A stretch of DNA of 64,000 nucleotides from Melieria omissa (taxonomy: Eukaryota; Arthropoda; Insecta; Diptera; Ulidiidae). Positions 25,477 to 37,446 of this stretch are shown here, one piece after another (the stretch's first letter is position 1; each line of letters starts with the position of its first letter). A model generated the notes under the pieces. That model made no database searches. It saw only the letters and a list, made by a program, of their open reading frames with translations, and was not told the origin of the DNA. The DNA is taken from assembly GCA_963971225.1 (NCBI GenBank), contig OZ020267.1, positions 115,578,936 to 115,642,935 on the forward strand, read 5' to 3'. Both the position numbers and the translations under genes were made by a program.

Positions 25477-27111
25477 TTCTTACTGTATTTTATATTAAAA
25501 AAAACAAAGATAATGACGGATTAGATCCGTTCCGTAATATGTAAGATGCTATTGCAAGATCAGCAACATTGTACACGTACTCTCGACTTGTTGTAAGAAT
25601 TTGGAAAGAATATCAGAAGAAATATCGAATCTCGTAGACACACGAAATTATTTGTTAATCTTGAGCATTGAAGAGGGGTTAACAGTTGCAGTCCTACACA
25701 CACACACACCCATATAACACACCAATCTAAACAAGCATCCTAAATGTAAACATCATGATCATTACATTACACCCTTTAGTACGGGCACCACCAACGGACG
25801 TAGCCCATGGGTGCCAGTCTATTGGTGCTGGCCGATCTGAAACGCGCGAAAGTATTTGCATATGCATAAAAGTTAAGACACATAAATCATAGTACACACA
25901 AACCTAGTTGATTCATTTTAGCCCAATATTATGCAAATTAGCTTTAGGCGTTCAATTCATGCAAACTTGCAATCAATTAATTAACTGAGAACAAGCTAAT
26001 TACATCGACATACATGTTTAAAGTAATTTATGTACCGTACTCTGCACTATACGCGCCGGTACTTACATATAAAGTATTTATATATATATAAACCATATAT
26101 TCAGCTAAACTAAACACACGTTCTAGGCGTTGCGCCCTGCTCGAATCACTTTCAGAAAGTTTTAATTCTCACTGCGTACGCAAACTAAAATGGGAACGCG
26201 ACACCAAGCCAAACATCCAACCGTTCTATAATGGGAAATCGAGAATCCAACGTGTCAAACATGATGCCATGAACACAGCTCGCCGCATTACAGAAAAATG
26301 CGAGCAATCGATGAGTAACTACAGCTTGGTCGACGCAAACTATACTTTGCTTCAGCTTGGAAAGCACTTGGCGACTGAGTGGAGCGAAGAAGTTATGAAT
26401 ACGCGTACATACCTACCTTCCTATATGTATTATACGATTTATTTTTGAATTCGAGTTCTTTTTGCAAATATATGAAAAAGTAAATATATGAAATTGTTTG
26501 CAAACATGTTTAGAATTCAAAAGCATATTACTAATACTTAAAGTTATTACAATAAAGCGAAGCAAAATAAAACAAAATAAAAACAAGAAATACTTGAAGC
26601 GTTAATCTGTATTATGTAATAAAACTATGAAACGAACAAATTCAAATTTTTAATTTAAAGTTATTAAATGATTTTGCGAACCGCGGACGACTCGTTCATC
26701 CTGCCCAACTGCTCTTCAATCTGAATTCAAATCGTTACTCAAGTGCTCGCAGAGTTGTGCTGCGGTTTCGGTTATTTGGTGAAGATCAGTTTTGCACTTC
26801 TGTTTGTAATCCTATTAGATTTGATTTTGGGGGTTCAAAACTCCCAAACACAAAAATTGCTGGCACAAAATATAGTTTCGAATGGTATTGTGCTCAAAAG
26901 TTTTACACAAATCGCCCAAAATGAAATGAAATATCGCTGTGTTAAATCGAAATAGACTGATTTATTAGAACAAAAATTTCAACTACTGTTGGAAATTCTC
27001 GTGGCACATTTCATTCAGTAAGTAATACTAGCCACTAGCAGTTCATTTAAATGCGTTTAACTATAGTTCAGTGCGCGTATCATTTACAAAATAAATACAG
27101 ATAATTTTACT
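25477..27111. other. Intergenic between convergent genes
   Basis: No coding exon is supported. Bases 26790-26925 resemble the transposon fragment at 17170-17269. A minus-strand AATAAA candidate for PIG-U lies at about 26958-26963. Confidence 0.5.
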
Positions 27112-28650
27112 TTATTCTAATATTATTTTCGCCTCTTTGCCATCTATAAAGATTTTCTGGCCATTATATAGACAAAATTCTCGTTTGACGTAGGCAAAAA
27201 GCAAATCGGTTACCAAGAAGATCTGAAAGAAAAAATAATCAACGGTTAATTTTCAGATAGATGGAAAAATATTGACATTGAAGAAAGGTGTTGAACTTAC
27301 CTGCCCCGTGGAGAAAGCTAACGTAGTGCCGAAGTAAAAGTTTGCATTTGCAGAGCCTGAATATATCCACAAATGCCACAGAGCTGGCATCATGCACAGT
27401 GTCACCAAGAAGAAGCCGAACACCACAAAATTGTGCGCCATAACTAAATAAAACAAATTACAATTTTAATACTTTGCCGCTACAATTTGAGACCAAGTGC
27501 AGCCTACATTTCCAGCTGCGTTTCCACAGCGGTAGCAGTGCCAGATAGAAGCTGACATCGCCCAGACAGGGGTACGAGCGGAATATGGACATAAGCGCCA
27601 CCAGCACAGTAGCCAAGAGCAACGGCTCCTTGCGCAGTTTCAAAGACAACGGTATCAAGTACAGAACGGTGGCATTCATTTGGAATGTGATGAGGAACAT
27701 GGTACGGAAGTGCTCAAACATCTCAGTGAAGAAATACCAAAAGAGGCCAATATTCGGCTGTAGATCGCGATAGAAGAATCTGAAAGCAAACAGTGATTTA
27801 TGTTACACAGGTTTGTCGTTAGAAATACTCGTTCACATATTACATGAAACCCAGGGTGCCATCCAAGAAGTTCCAGCTCTGCATAATTGTGTAGTTGAGC
27901 CACGCTACAGCGGCACAAAGGACAGCAAACAGCATTACAATGCACGAACCCGCTGTGGCCCCAGAACGTCTTGCGAACACAAGCACTACTGGCGCAATCA
28001 GCACCACTGGATATAAGTTGCGCATGGACTCTATGGCCAGAAAGAGCAAGCACGGCAGTAGCAGTCGCCGCACCAAGCAGTACAACGTAAGCGCTAGGAG
28101 CAAATTGCTAAACACTGTGGATGTGAGGCCAGCGCAGCTCAGCACCGATAGTGGATTGAACAAATAGACAAGAAGGACGCAGCGCGGTATCGACTCCATG
28201 TCTATCTGTTGCAGCTGTAGCTCCGCAGTACCCGCTGCGTACGCATCGACTTCACGCAATTGCTGCTCCAATTTTAACTGCACGAACAGGCGGGCCAGCT
28301 TATACAGCACCAGTGCCGTCAAAAGGTCGAGCGCGATGTAGAAGAGCGGAACCAGCCACGGCAACGCCCCGAACACATTGACCAACAGCAGCAGAACCAG
28401 CGGCGTCTCATGTACAATATCGCCAGTGTACGGGTCGATGCCATGACGGTACAGGTAAATGCCTTCCTGAACTGCAAGTATGAGACATTATGCCTAGTAA
28501 CATGTTACCAATCGGCGGCAATCACGTACCTCTTTTGAAAGAATTTAGTGGTGTGGCGACTTCGACGCGGTCGCCAATTGCATGAACACTTTGCAGACAG
28601 TAGCGAACGGCTCCACCCAGCAGTACCGTGAACCACAAATTCCTTGGCAT
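27112..28650 (-). CDS. PIG-U: PIG-U, GPI transamidase subunit
   Basis: This is an ER multipass membrane subunit of the GPI transamidase, which cleaves the C-terminal signal of precursor proteins and attaches the GPI anchor. Five exons on the minus strand: 28650-28530, 28471-27844, 27779-27508, 27443-27301 and 27222-27112, 1275 nt, 424 aa (human protein about 435). Phases agree at all four junctions. Family features seen are an N-terminal hydrophobic segment, then DRVEVATPLNSFKR, GIDPYTGDIVHETPL, FFYRDLQPNIGLFWYFFTEMF, ALWHLWIYSGSANANFYFG, and many hydrophobic helices. The exon 3 donor (AAAT|GTAGGC) is weak but gives the expected protein. The stop codon sits inside an AATAAA. It is divergent from the MPP10 gene, 429 bp away. 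Confidence 0.96.
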
Positions 28651-29079
28651 TTTCTTTTTATTACAAACTAAAAGCAGCTTCCCAGCAACTCAACATGTAT
28701 TTAATTCTTTTGCCCGATTGTAAATCTACAGCAAACGACTGCCAATCAAACAGCTGGTAGGGCACATCTAGAGTTGCCAGAGCCTTAGTTGTTTCACTCG
28801 TGCTTTTCATGGCTAGTTTTCTTGACGCACTTCTGCAAATATTTGCAAACTTGTGATTTTTTACTTTTCAATGCCTTAAAAACATACAAATAAGTTTGTG
28901 ATATATACGTTGAAAACTTACAAACACTTAGCCTACTCAAGCAGTACAGATAAATGCAGCACTAACCGGACTGTATTGTAAATGGGAAGAAGAAGAATTG
29001 TATTTTTGTTTACCTCGTGTAGTTTTTGATTTTCCGCAACAATAATTGTATAAATCAAATAACTAAATCATTTGTCAAA
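28651..29079. promoter_or_regulatory. Shared divergent promoter region of PIG-U and MPP10
   Basis: Only 429 bp separate the two start codons of these oppositely oriented housekeeping genes, so both promoters and 5' UTRs must lie here. There is an E-box-like CAGCTG at about 28750. I see no clear TATA box and no DRE (TATCGATA). Confidence 0.6.
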
Positions 29080-31212
29080 ATGGCAGCCGCTGTTACAAGT
29101 AACACAGATAATACAAATTTGTTTGATAAAATAACCGAACAGTTTAAATCTGTCACGGAGGAGCCGTCACAATTTCTGTTGGCGTAAGTTGCACGTGGCG
29201 CTACAAGGCCGAAGGTAGTTTTATCAAATTTTAATTTACAGAGCGCCTCCGGAGAAATATGCAAAAATCAGCACGCTTCTGCAGGACACATACCAAATAT
29301 GCGTGGGCTCAAGCGCGGCCACATCACAAGTGCTGCCCGAACTAGTGATAGAGGAGATGGACGTGGAGCAAATCTGGCAGCAGATTGAGATGCGTAACAA
29401 TTTCGTGTTGCCACAATTAATAGAAGGAGCATCGAAATTGCTGTCCATACGGGAAGAAAAGCTTGAAGTACGTCTGGACGAGAAAGATGAGAGTAACGAT
29501 GAGGCTCTTGAGAGCGAGGAGGAAAACGAGAACGAAAACTGGGCTAGTAACGCGCATTTGTCCGAGGATGATGATGAAGAGAATATGAAGGATGAACTAG
29601 AAGACGACGATGAAGAGGACGAGAATGAAGCTAGTAACATCTTCCAAAACAACCAAACGAAGAAAGGCAAAAAGCGGCTCCGATCGTCGGTAGTTGACGA
29701 TAAGTTTTTCAAGTTGGGCGAAATGGAGGAATTTTTGGATGCGGAAGATGCCAAAGCCATGCGCAAGGATAAAGGCAAACCGGGTGATGAAAATACCGAC
29801 GGCATAGATTACTTTGCCGACAATTTAGGTGATGAAGACAGCGACGACGACGCCAATCTCAAATATACAGATTTTTTCGATGCCGATGATAATGAAATGG
29901 ACGAAATCGGTGACCAAGCAGGAGAAAAGAAACGAAAAAAGAACTACTTTGCGGATGAAGAAGACGAAGACCAAGAAATAGAGGATAATGATGCTGGCGA
30001 AGACCAATTACAAGATGGGATGGATGAGGAAGATGACGAAATTGATGACGAGGATGCAAACAATGAGGAAAAAGTTCAACCAGAGCTAGATCAACCATCC
30101 ACCTCGGACAGCGATTCCGATGATGGCGAAAAAGTCGACTTAAATGAAAAGCCCAAGTCCTCCTTTGAAATGCGTCAAGATCGGTTGCAGCAACGAATAC
30201 GCGACTATGAAGAGGAAGTGCTCGGCGAAAAACCGTGGCAACTGAAGGGTGAAATTCAAGCGACAAACCGGCCGCAAAACTCGCTACTCGAGGAGATACT
30301 GGAATTTGAATCTACCGTGCGTCCGGCGCCGGTCATCACTGAGGAGACTACTCGCTGCCTTGAGGATATCATACGGCAGCGTATAAAGGACCAAGCCTGG
30401 GACGACGTTGTGGCCAAAGTACGACCCGTCCAGACACCGCACGACTACCGCAAGCAACTCGTGCTAGATCAAGAGAAATCGAAAGAGTCATTGGCCCAGA
30501 TCTACGAAAAGCAATACCAACAAGAAATGGAAAAACTCCATCCGAATGGTGGTGAGAACGCAATCGAAGAGGAGCCAAAAGAGCATAAAGAAATACGACG
30601 ACTCATGCGCGATCTGTTCGTGAAGCTGGACGCACTTTCGAACTTCCACTTTACGCCGAAACCTGTCGCGCCCGAGCCGAAAATTATTACCAACACACCG
30701 GCGGTGGCAATGGAGGAAGTAGCGCCGGTGGCCACCAGCAATGCCAAGCTGCTCGCACCCGAGGAAGTGTTCCGCGGACCCAAAAATGACCTAGTTGGCA
30801 AGACGGAACGCACGCGCACGGACAAAAATCGTGAGCGACGGAAGAAGAAGCAAAAACAACGCGCCATACACATTGCACTGGACGCGAAAACTAAGAGCAA
30901 GCAGCAATTGGGTGTACAACCATCCAAGAAAGAAGAAAATGCCAAATTGCTAAAGTCGTTGACCAAACACCGTAATGTAGAAAAGGTCAGTAGGAGGGTG
31001 TTGAAATGTTTTCGATGTAAATATGCAACTAACTTTCCAACTAATTTCAGATAAATGCCTCTAGCGACGATAAACGCGCGCTAAAATCGTCCAAATCCTT
31101 CTTCTCCAAGTTACAAGATTCAACCAGCGCTGCAGTGAATGGCGTCGCATCAAAAGGCGCCAAAAAGAAATCCAGCTCAGAGTCGTTTTCTGCGAAAAAA
31201 CTGAAATTGTAG
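29080..31212 (+). CDS. Mpp10: MPP10, U3 small nucleolar ribonucleoprotein component
   Basis: This is a nucleolar component of the U3 snoRNP/SSU processome, needed for early 18S pre-rRNA cleavages; it works with IMP3 and IMP4. Three exons: 29080-29183, 29242-30985 and 31051-31212, 2010 nt, 669 aa. Introns are short (58 and 65 bp), with donors GTAAGT and GTCAGT. The first half is extremely acidic (Asp/Glu runs at about residues 130-330). The conserved core begins near residue 365 with GEKPWQLKGEIQATNRPQNS and LLEEILEFESTVRPAPVITE. The C-terminal third is basic (RERRKKKQKQ), consistent with RNA and nucleolar binding. AATAAA at 31233 gives a very short 3' UTR. Confidence 0.97.
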
Positions 31213-31232
31213 AACTCTCGAGCATTGTTAAT

Positions 31233-31238
31233 AATAAA
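31233..31238 (+). terminator. Polyadenylation signal of MPP10
   Basis: AATAAA lies 20 bases after the MPP10 stop codon and is followed by a T-rich stretch. It fits a compact 3' end. Confidence 0.7.
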
Positions 31239-34200
31239 AGTCATTCTTTAAACATTCCCGAATGTTTCATACAGGGAGGGCAAAATTAGTGAAGCGAGAG
31301 GATATTCCACCGCCCGAATTGCACGTAACTTTGTATTTGCACTGCGCCTGGCAAAGTTGTGTGCTGACGTCAAGCATGATAGAGATTTTATTGCTCCAGC
31401 GCAAAGTATGAAGGGTAATTTTTGCGCACTGTGCAGCTTTGTCTGCCAAGTCGTACGCAGTCACGTGCCGCAACAATTAAGCTGCCAGAAAAATTACCGC
31501 TCACCACACACGCATACGCACAGGCGCCCTCGCAAACGCATGCTGGGAAAAACTGCATGAGTGTGTGAGTACTTCTTGATTTTTGCAAGGAAATTAGTGC
31601 ACAAATAAAAGCCGCATGGGGTATGGTAATCAGCGAATCAGACGTAAGATCGTCATCATCAGCCTCGTCCCCGCAGCGGAGGCGACTTGCAGCAGAACGT
31701 GTGCGCGTGTAAAGCCACGAAAACGCACAGCACACACGAAAAAGCGCTACTGCTGAGAAAAATATGAGCGTCGAGGCCATTTTGGGAATTCCGAAAGAAG
31801 AATCGAATAGAAATACGAAAAGCATAGTATAATATACTATGCTATGTACGAAAAGATAATAGGAAGGCCAAACTGTTTCCACAAAAAGTTAATAAAGTGT
31901 ATGTATGTATTTCTCTAACCGTTTCTATAACTGTTGGCAAAGACTAAGCACAGTTTCACACTCGCTCTACTCGTATAAATGTATTTTGTTTTATTGTTTT
32001 GTTTTGTGAATAAAAGAAAAGTTTCAACTGTTAACTGTTAGTCCGAAGCGAATTTCCAGCAAATTCCGTAAATTCCACACTCAGTAAAGCACTCAAAATT
32101 ATATATAATTTTAACAATAGCCAACAGAACTGTGTGCATCCAACTGAGATGATGCGCTGCAACTGGGGCGACACGCTAATGTGTCGCACACGTCTGTACG
32201 CGGTAAAATTATTTTGATTTCGTTTTGTAGCCGCTTAGAAAATTTCAATCAGACTCATTGTCGTGCGATATAAATGCAAATGGCAATGGGATCAAATGCA
32301 ATTATTCGTGTCATTTGGCAGGTGAGCGCGAGGCGACATGTGAGGACGAGAGCGTGCATTTCCACCGTGTCGCACAGCGATTCGATTCTGTGCAACAACA
32401 GGACAACAATTCGAAGAAATGCACATTAAATTGCGAACCCTATGAGGATTTTGTCATGTTTGATAGGATAATGAGTCGAAGGCTACGCAGAAAGTTGAAT
32501 ATATGTTAACTGGAAGTTATCGAGTTAAAAAAAAATATCTATAGAGATAATAGAGCATGGCACAGACTTTATTGACGTTGGGTCAAACACTGTGTGTCAT
32601 CCTCAAAAGTCCGACATGTGTTCATATTCAACTTACACACCTACTCACACAAGGCAGACAAATTGAAAAGTCTTTGTGTGCGTTGTGCTGGCTTTGTGTC
32701 TGTAAGTATGCGTGGAAGTTCCGAGCTAGTTTTGTTTTTAAATCGCTGATTTGTCGTTTGTGCTCGCCGTCGCCATTTTTATGGCACACACTGCATACTT
32801 ATCCAGCAGTTGAGCTGTAACTGGAAATAATAAAATAAAAATTTCAAACCAATTGATTCAGAAAATCCCCATTCATTTTGTTTGCTCGCACAATGCCAAC
32901 GCTGGTGGACAACAGCCAACAGGCTCAACATTGACGTCACACAGGCATCGACTTCGATCTGTATGCGAATGAGTTTTATCGCATCGCCTCTGAAGCGGCA
33001 ATGTTGGACGCTTATTACTGTTGTCGTTGAAGCGGCAAAAGGAATTGCTGCTAAAGCGTTTTGCCATATTGCCCCTTACATGACCGGATTATTTGGACTG
33101 CAACAAAACGGCGACGACCAAGCGTTGTCACAATGTGTCAGAGAGCATTTTTCAAAAGATGAAAGTCGAGTACAGTTTTAAAACTTTAACTTCTCCGTCG
33201 TGAATTATGCCATATTTAAAGCCATGAAAACCAATCTTGTCAAAATTATGTAAATACTATGAAAATGGGAAATGTGTACTAAACATTAGTAGCAAATCAC
33301 CAAGAGTGCGTTTTGAAGCCCAGCTTATAAATAGAATATTCTGAATTTTTTTAAATTAATTTTGGTGACCCGCAATTATTTTGTAATCAACAAAAATGAA
33401 CCGCTTCCCATGCTCACTGCACAGCACAATTCTCCGCACGCATGAAGTGGGCTTTTGGGCGCGTGGGCGTACGTGTGTGGGCCTCGTGCAACATGCTGGC
33501 GGCACAACAATTCACCAACACCAGCAAAACCATATTCGTTAACTCGCATACAGCATTCAGTCATACTTGCGCATGCATGTATGTACATATGTACATCAAT
33601 AGGTACGCGTAAGTGTGTGTATGTGAATACGTGTGTGCATATGACAAAGCTAAATAATTTCCTTCTGCTCCAGCTGACGAAAAATGTAAGCGAATCAAAT
33701 CCAGTTGCCGTCGACATGCTTTTGCTGAATTCCTTCGCTACCACAACATTCTGGGATGTACCGTCCGTCTTGTGGCGGTTGCAGCAGGAGCACAGAATGC
33801 GCTCTCGGCACCCAGCATACTCGCTTTGTGGCTCAACTCGAAGACATTACGTTGATTGCAGCTCGTTTAAGTGCATTCTACAGCACGTGTGCAGTGGCTG
33901 CGCCAAATTGCGCTTCATTCATGCATCGGCGTAGGCAATAAAACGAACTTCGACATTCTTCAGTTTCGAGCGCGTAAGTAAATTTACATGCGTGCACACT
34001 GGCCGGCTGCCCGACTTGCTGGCGGGCCAAATGGCAGACTTACTTCATGGATTACTTAATAGTCTGCTCCCGGGAGACTACATGGAAATGCTTTCTGCAT
34101 GTCGCTTTGAGCGCGTACAAGCGAACAGCAGCATTTTACTGGCCGTCATCCGAAATTACTGCAACGTCGACAGGGCGTTATCACACTGATGGATAAAGCT

Positions 34201-36526
34201 CAATTGACAATTTGCTTTAATCACGCTGTACAATTTTCTGGTCTTACCTTCATGGGGCAGCGACTTGACGGACGTTCAGTGAAAATCATGATTCCCCCTG
34301 CGTTGTCAACTGGTTGCCCACTTCGGGGCCGTACTAACAAATTACTCATTTCCTGTTGGGTCAGAGCACTTTATTGTTCGCTTAAAAAATATGCACAGCT
34401 TTGCACACCATCACCCATATGCACTGCATGTATGCAAAGTAATAAATAACGAAAGTACCTACGTGCCGAAAATGGCTGGAATTTGGCCGCTTCCTATTTT
34501 TATCTTCACATTCGGCGGCGCACAATTCGCGCCGAGCACCAATGACTCCGCAATAAATCAATAAGTGCGGGAGCATTTAAGCAATTGCCCTCCCTAATTC
34601 CCCTAACGCTAATTGAAGGCGTAAGTAAGTAATTACCAAGAGATTATGCCATGTTTAGTTCGAAGTTTAGTCAGCGCACATTCTCAAGTCAACCGGACAG
34701 CGTAAGATAGAAGTAGAAATTTGAGGTTTGGAAATAGGAAAAAATTTGTATACAGGGTACTTTGCCCACGCATAATGCTCTGTTAAATAATTGTATTATG
34801 ACTACACTTAATTTATGATTATATCGAGTCCATCCCGCGATTTTATCGTATGAGCCATTTTTACCGAAATTCATTTTTTTACCGGTAACGATAGCACTAT
34901 AAATTTGTCATCAGTCCCTAAAAGCTCACATCTCTACGACGAACCGTTACAAAATTAGAGAAAAACAATTTTATCGTATGTCCACTTTAAATTTTTCCTT
35001 CATTTTTTGTGACTGCGACTAGCTATGCGATACGATTAAATTGCTTTAGTTGCAAAAAGTTAATTTTTAACTTTATTAAAAAATTGTGTTAAATTTTAGA
35101 GAGAGAGAGTTCAAAAAAGTGCTTGCTCTTAATAAATCGTACAATTGCGAACATTTGAATAGTGAAAAGTGAATCTATACCTATGCATATAATTGTTTAT
35201 CCTGACTGACTGATTAATCATCGCCCAGTCCAAACCGCTAAAACTACAAATATGAAATTTAAACTGTAGGTACATCTTGAAAAATCAACCTTCGCTAAGA
35301 CGGAATTTTTTGAAATTCGAGGTCTAAAGGGGCAAATCATGGGTACAGGTGTTGTATGAAGAAATGCGATTTAATGGGCATATTGATTTAAAATTTGGTG
35401 AAGACACTTCAAATCAAAAATATTGCAACACGTATTTTTTATTTTTTTCGAATATCAAAATGTAACGAGATGAACCAAGGGTCAAGGTTCGTATACAGAA
35501 AGACTACGAATAAACATGACTCGATAGGCCTTTTGACTTCAAAGTTGGTGAAAACACTTGAAATCAGAAATAATTTGACACGTGTTTCTCATCTTTTTCG
35601 AAATCAAAACATAAAGGGGTGAACCAAGGGTTAAAAGTTGGAAATATGAAAGAAATATGAAGAAGTATGATTTTTTATGCTTTTTGACTTCAAACTTGGT
35701 TAAAAGTTTGTTTATTTCAAATGTGAAATAATTTAATATGTGTTTTTCATTTTTTCGAAAATCGATATCTGACGAGGTCAACGATGGGTTAAGAGTTTGT
35801 ATGGGGAAACATGATTTAATGCGCCAATTGACTTCAAATATGGTGAAAGGTGAAATTATTTCTCAAATGATAAGTATTTTTTCACAAATATCTAACGAGA
35901 TCAACAAAGGGTTAAGAAGAACTTGGTTTATTGGCCTCATTGACTTTAAAAGTGCGTGCATAGCCACGGTGCCCGGATAGTCATGAATATTTAGGTTTAA
36001 AAATTGATGGAATGACAAAAGATGTACCAGTTCAAACAGATGAAGAAGATAGTCGTATTTAATTTTTTCTGATAGAATGTTTCGTATTTCATAAATAAAA
36101 CTGCACTATATCACCTAGGAATTACACTATATCAATCTGAAAGTAACAATATTTTATATTCAATAAATGAAAATACATTATACCAAGGAAATACATACAT
36201 TATACATTATACCATTTATTTTTTACTTAGAAATGATTTTATCGTGTGTGCCACTGCAATCTTTGAATCGCTCATAATAGTGTCCGCACAAGTTATCGTA
36301 TGTCCAAAATAATGCCGTTGCGCTTGTGTGTAACTCTACATAAAGTGTGTAAACCAAAAATCAAGCAACTAACATATGTTGTGCCAATGCAGAGAAAACC
36401 AAAAAAACGTCTCCTGTTAAATTTGGTTTTTGGCTCATACGATAAAAACGCAGGACAGGCCCGATATGTTTATCGAGTTGAAAGTTCCGTTCGCAGTGCT
36501 CTCTTTTCAATTAAGAAGTATTAATT
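31239..36526. other. Intergenic, with a degenerate tandem array
   Basis: No coding exon is supported. Notable contents are a perfect 10-bp-arm hairpin (AGCATAGTAT) at about 31823-31845, CA-rich stretches near 31505 and 33600, and a diverged tandem repeat at about 35330-35960. Open frames at 32880-34450 have no recognisable domain. Confidence 0.45.
35334..35960. repeat. Degenerate tandem repeat, about 150-bp unit, 4-5 copies
   Basis: Each unit contains versions of GACTTCAAANTTGGTGAAAA, then ATTTGACACGTGTTTNTCA, TTTTTTCGAAAATC and AACGAGATGAACCAAGGGTT. The marker GACTTCAAA-like word recurs at about 35385, 35535, 35686, 35830 and 35942, giving spacings of 150, 151, 144 and 112. Copies differ by many substitutions and small indels, so the array is old. 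Confidence 0.8.
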
Positions 36527-36540
36527 TAATTTTTATAGTT

Positions 36541-37430
36541 ATTATTATTATTATTGATGGGGATAGTGCACTGCGACCTAGTAGATCTATTGTGCCCCCT
36601 TCTTGGACCTCAAAGACTATCAGTGAGTCCAGTATCCAAGAGAAATTTTAGTATGTTTCCTAAACCTCTGGATACCCAGTCCGCACCTGATATGAGGTGA
36701 TCCCCTAGGTGCTTCTTTCTCTTATGCATGAGTACAGGCATTCTAGTAGTATATGTATCGCAGTCTCGTTTTCCTGCAAGCAGAACCTGCAATACCCGTT
36801 TTCACGGATTCCTAGTTTAGTTAGATGATAGTTCAATCTACAATGCCCTGTAGGCATTCCCGTGATAATCCTATGATTATTTTTTGATAAAGTCATACAG
36901 TCCTCGAATCGTTTCCTACTATAGGATCCGATAACCAGCTTCGAATGCTCTAGACCTGGTTGATTTTCCCAGTATTGATTCCTTCTGGTTATCTCGTCCT
37001 TTCTCAGTAAGATGGAGGAGGCTCCTTTTCCCAACCCACAAAAAGGTTCCGGGCCGACGAAGGGTGTGGAAGCCCCCCTTCTTGCCAGCTCGTCAGCCCG
37101 TTCGTTCCCTTCAATGCCGGTGTGGCCCGGAACCCAAAGTACCCAGACCTTATTGTAACGGCCAAGTTCATTCAGTTTCTCAAGGCACTCCAATACCAGT
37201 TTCGAGTACACCTGATAGGATCTAAGAGCCTTGATAGCCGCTTGGCTGTCAGAAAGGATGGCAATCTTCCGGTTCCGGTAGTTCTTCACCAGATTGAAGT
37301 GAGCACACCTTTCAATGGCGTATATTTCCGCCTGCAAGATAGTGGTGTGCTTTCCCATCGGCTCCGAGTATCTTATCCTCGGCCCATATACTCCTATCCC
37401 GGTGCCTTCCTCCGTTAAGGAGTCATCTGT
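36541..37430 (-). mobile_element. 5'-truncated non-LTR retrotransposon, I-like, with TAA-repeat tail
   Basis: The minus-strand frame (about 37432-36705) encodes a nearly full RNase H domain: TDDSLTEEGTGIGVY, then ILQAEIYAIERC, ILSDSQAAIKAL and WVPGHTGIEGNERADELAR. A C-terminal CRFCLQENETAIHILLEC zinc-knuckle-like motif follows. The active-site Asp/Glu/Asp/Asp pattern of RNase H can be followed. The element's 3' end is a (TAA)n tail (ATT repeats at 36541-36558). Near-identical flanks TAATTTTTATAGTT (36527-36540) and TAATTTTTTTTTAGTT (37431-37446) look like a target duplication. RNase H plus a TAA tail is characteristic of the I group. Reverse transcriptase is absent. Confidence 0.87.
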
Positions 37431-37446
37431 TAATTTTTTTTTAGTT

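Noticed and set aside
33455..34449. Plus-strand frames of 159 and 86 codons
   Set aside because: Composition follows CA/TG-rich non-coding DNA, with in-frame Cys/His clusters arising from GTGTGT/ATGCAT repeats; no family resemblance.
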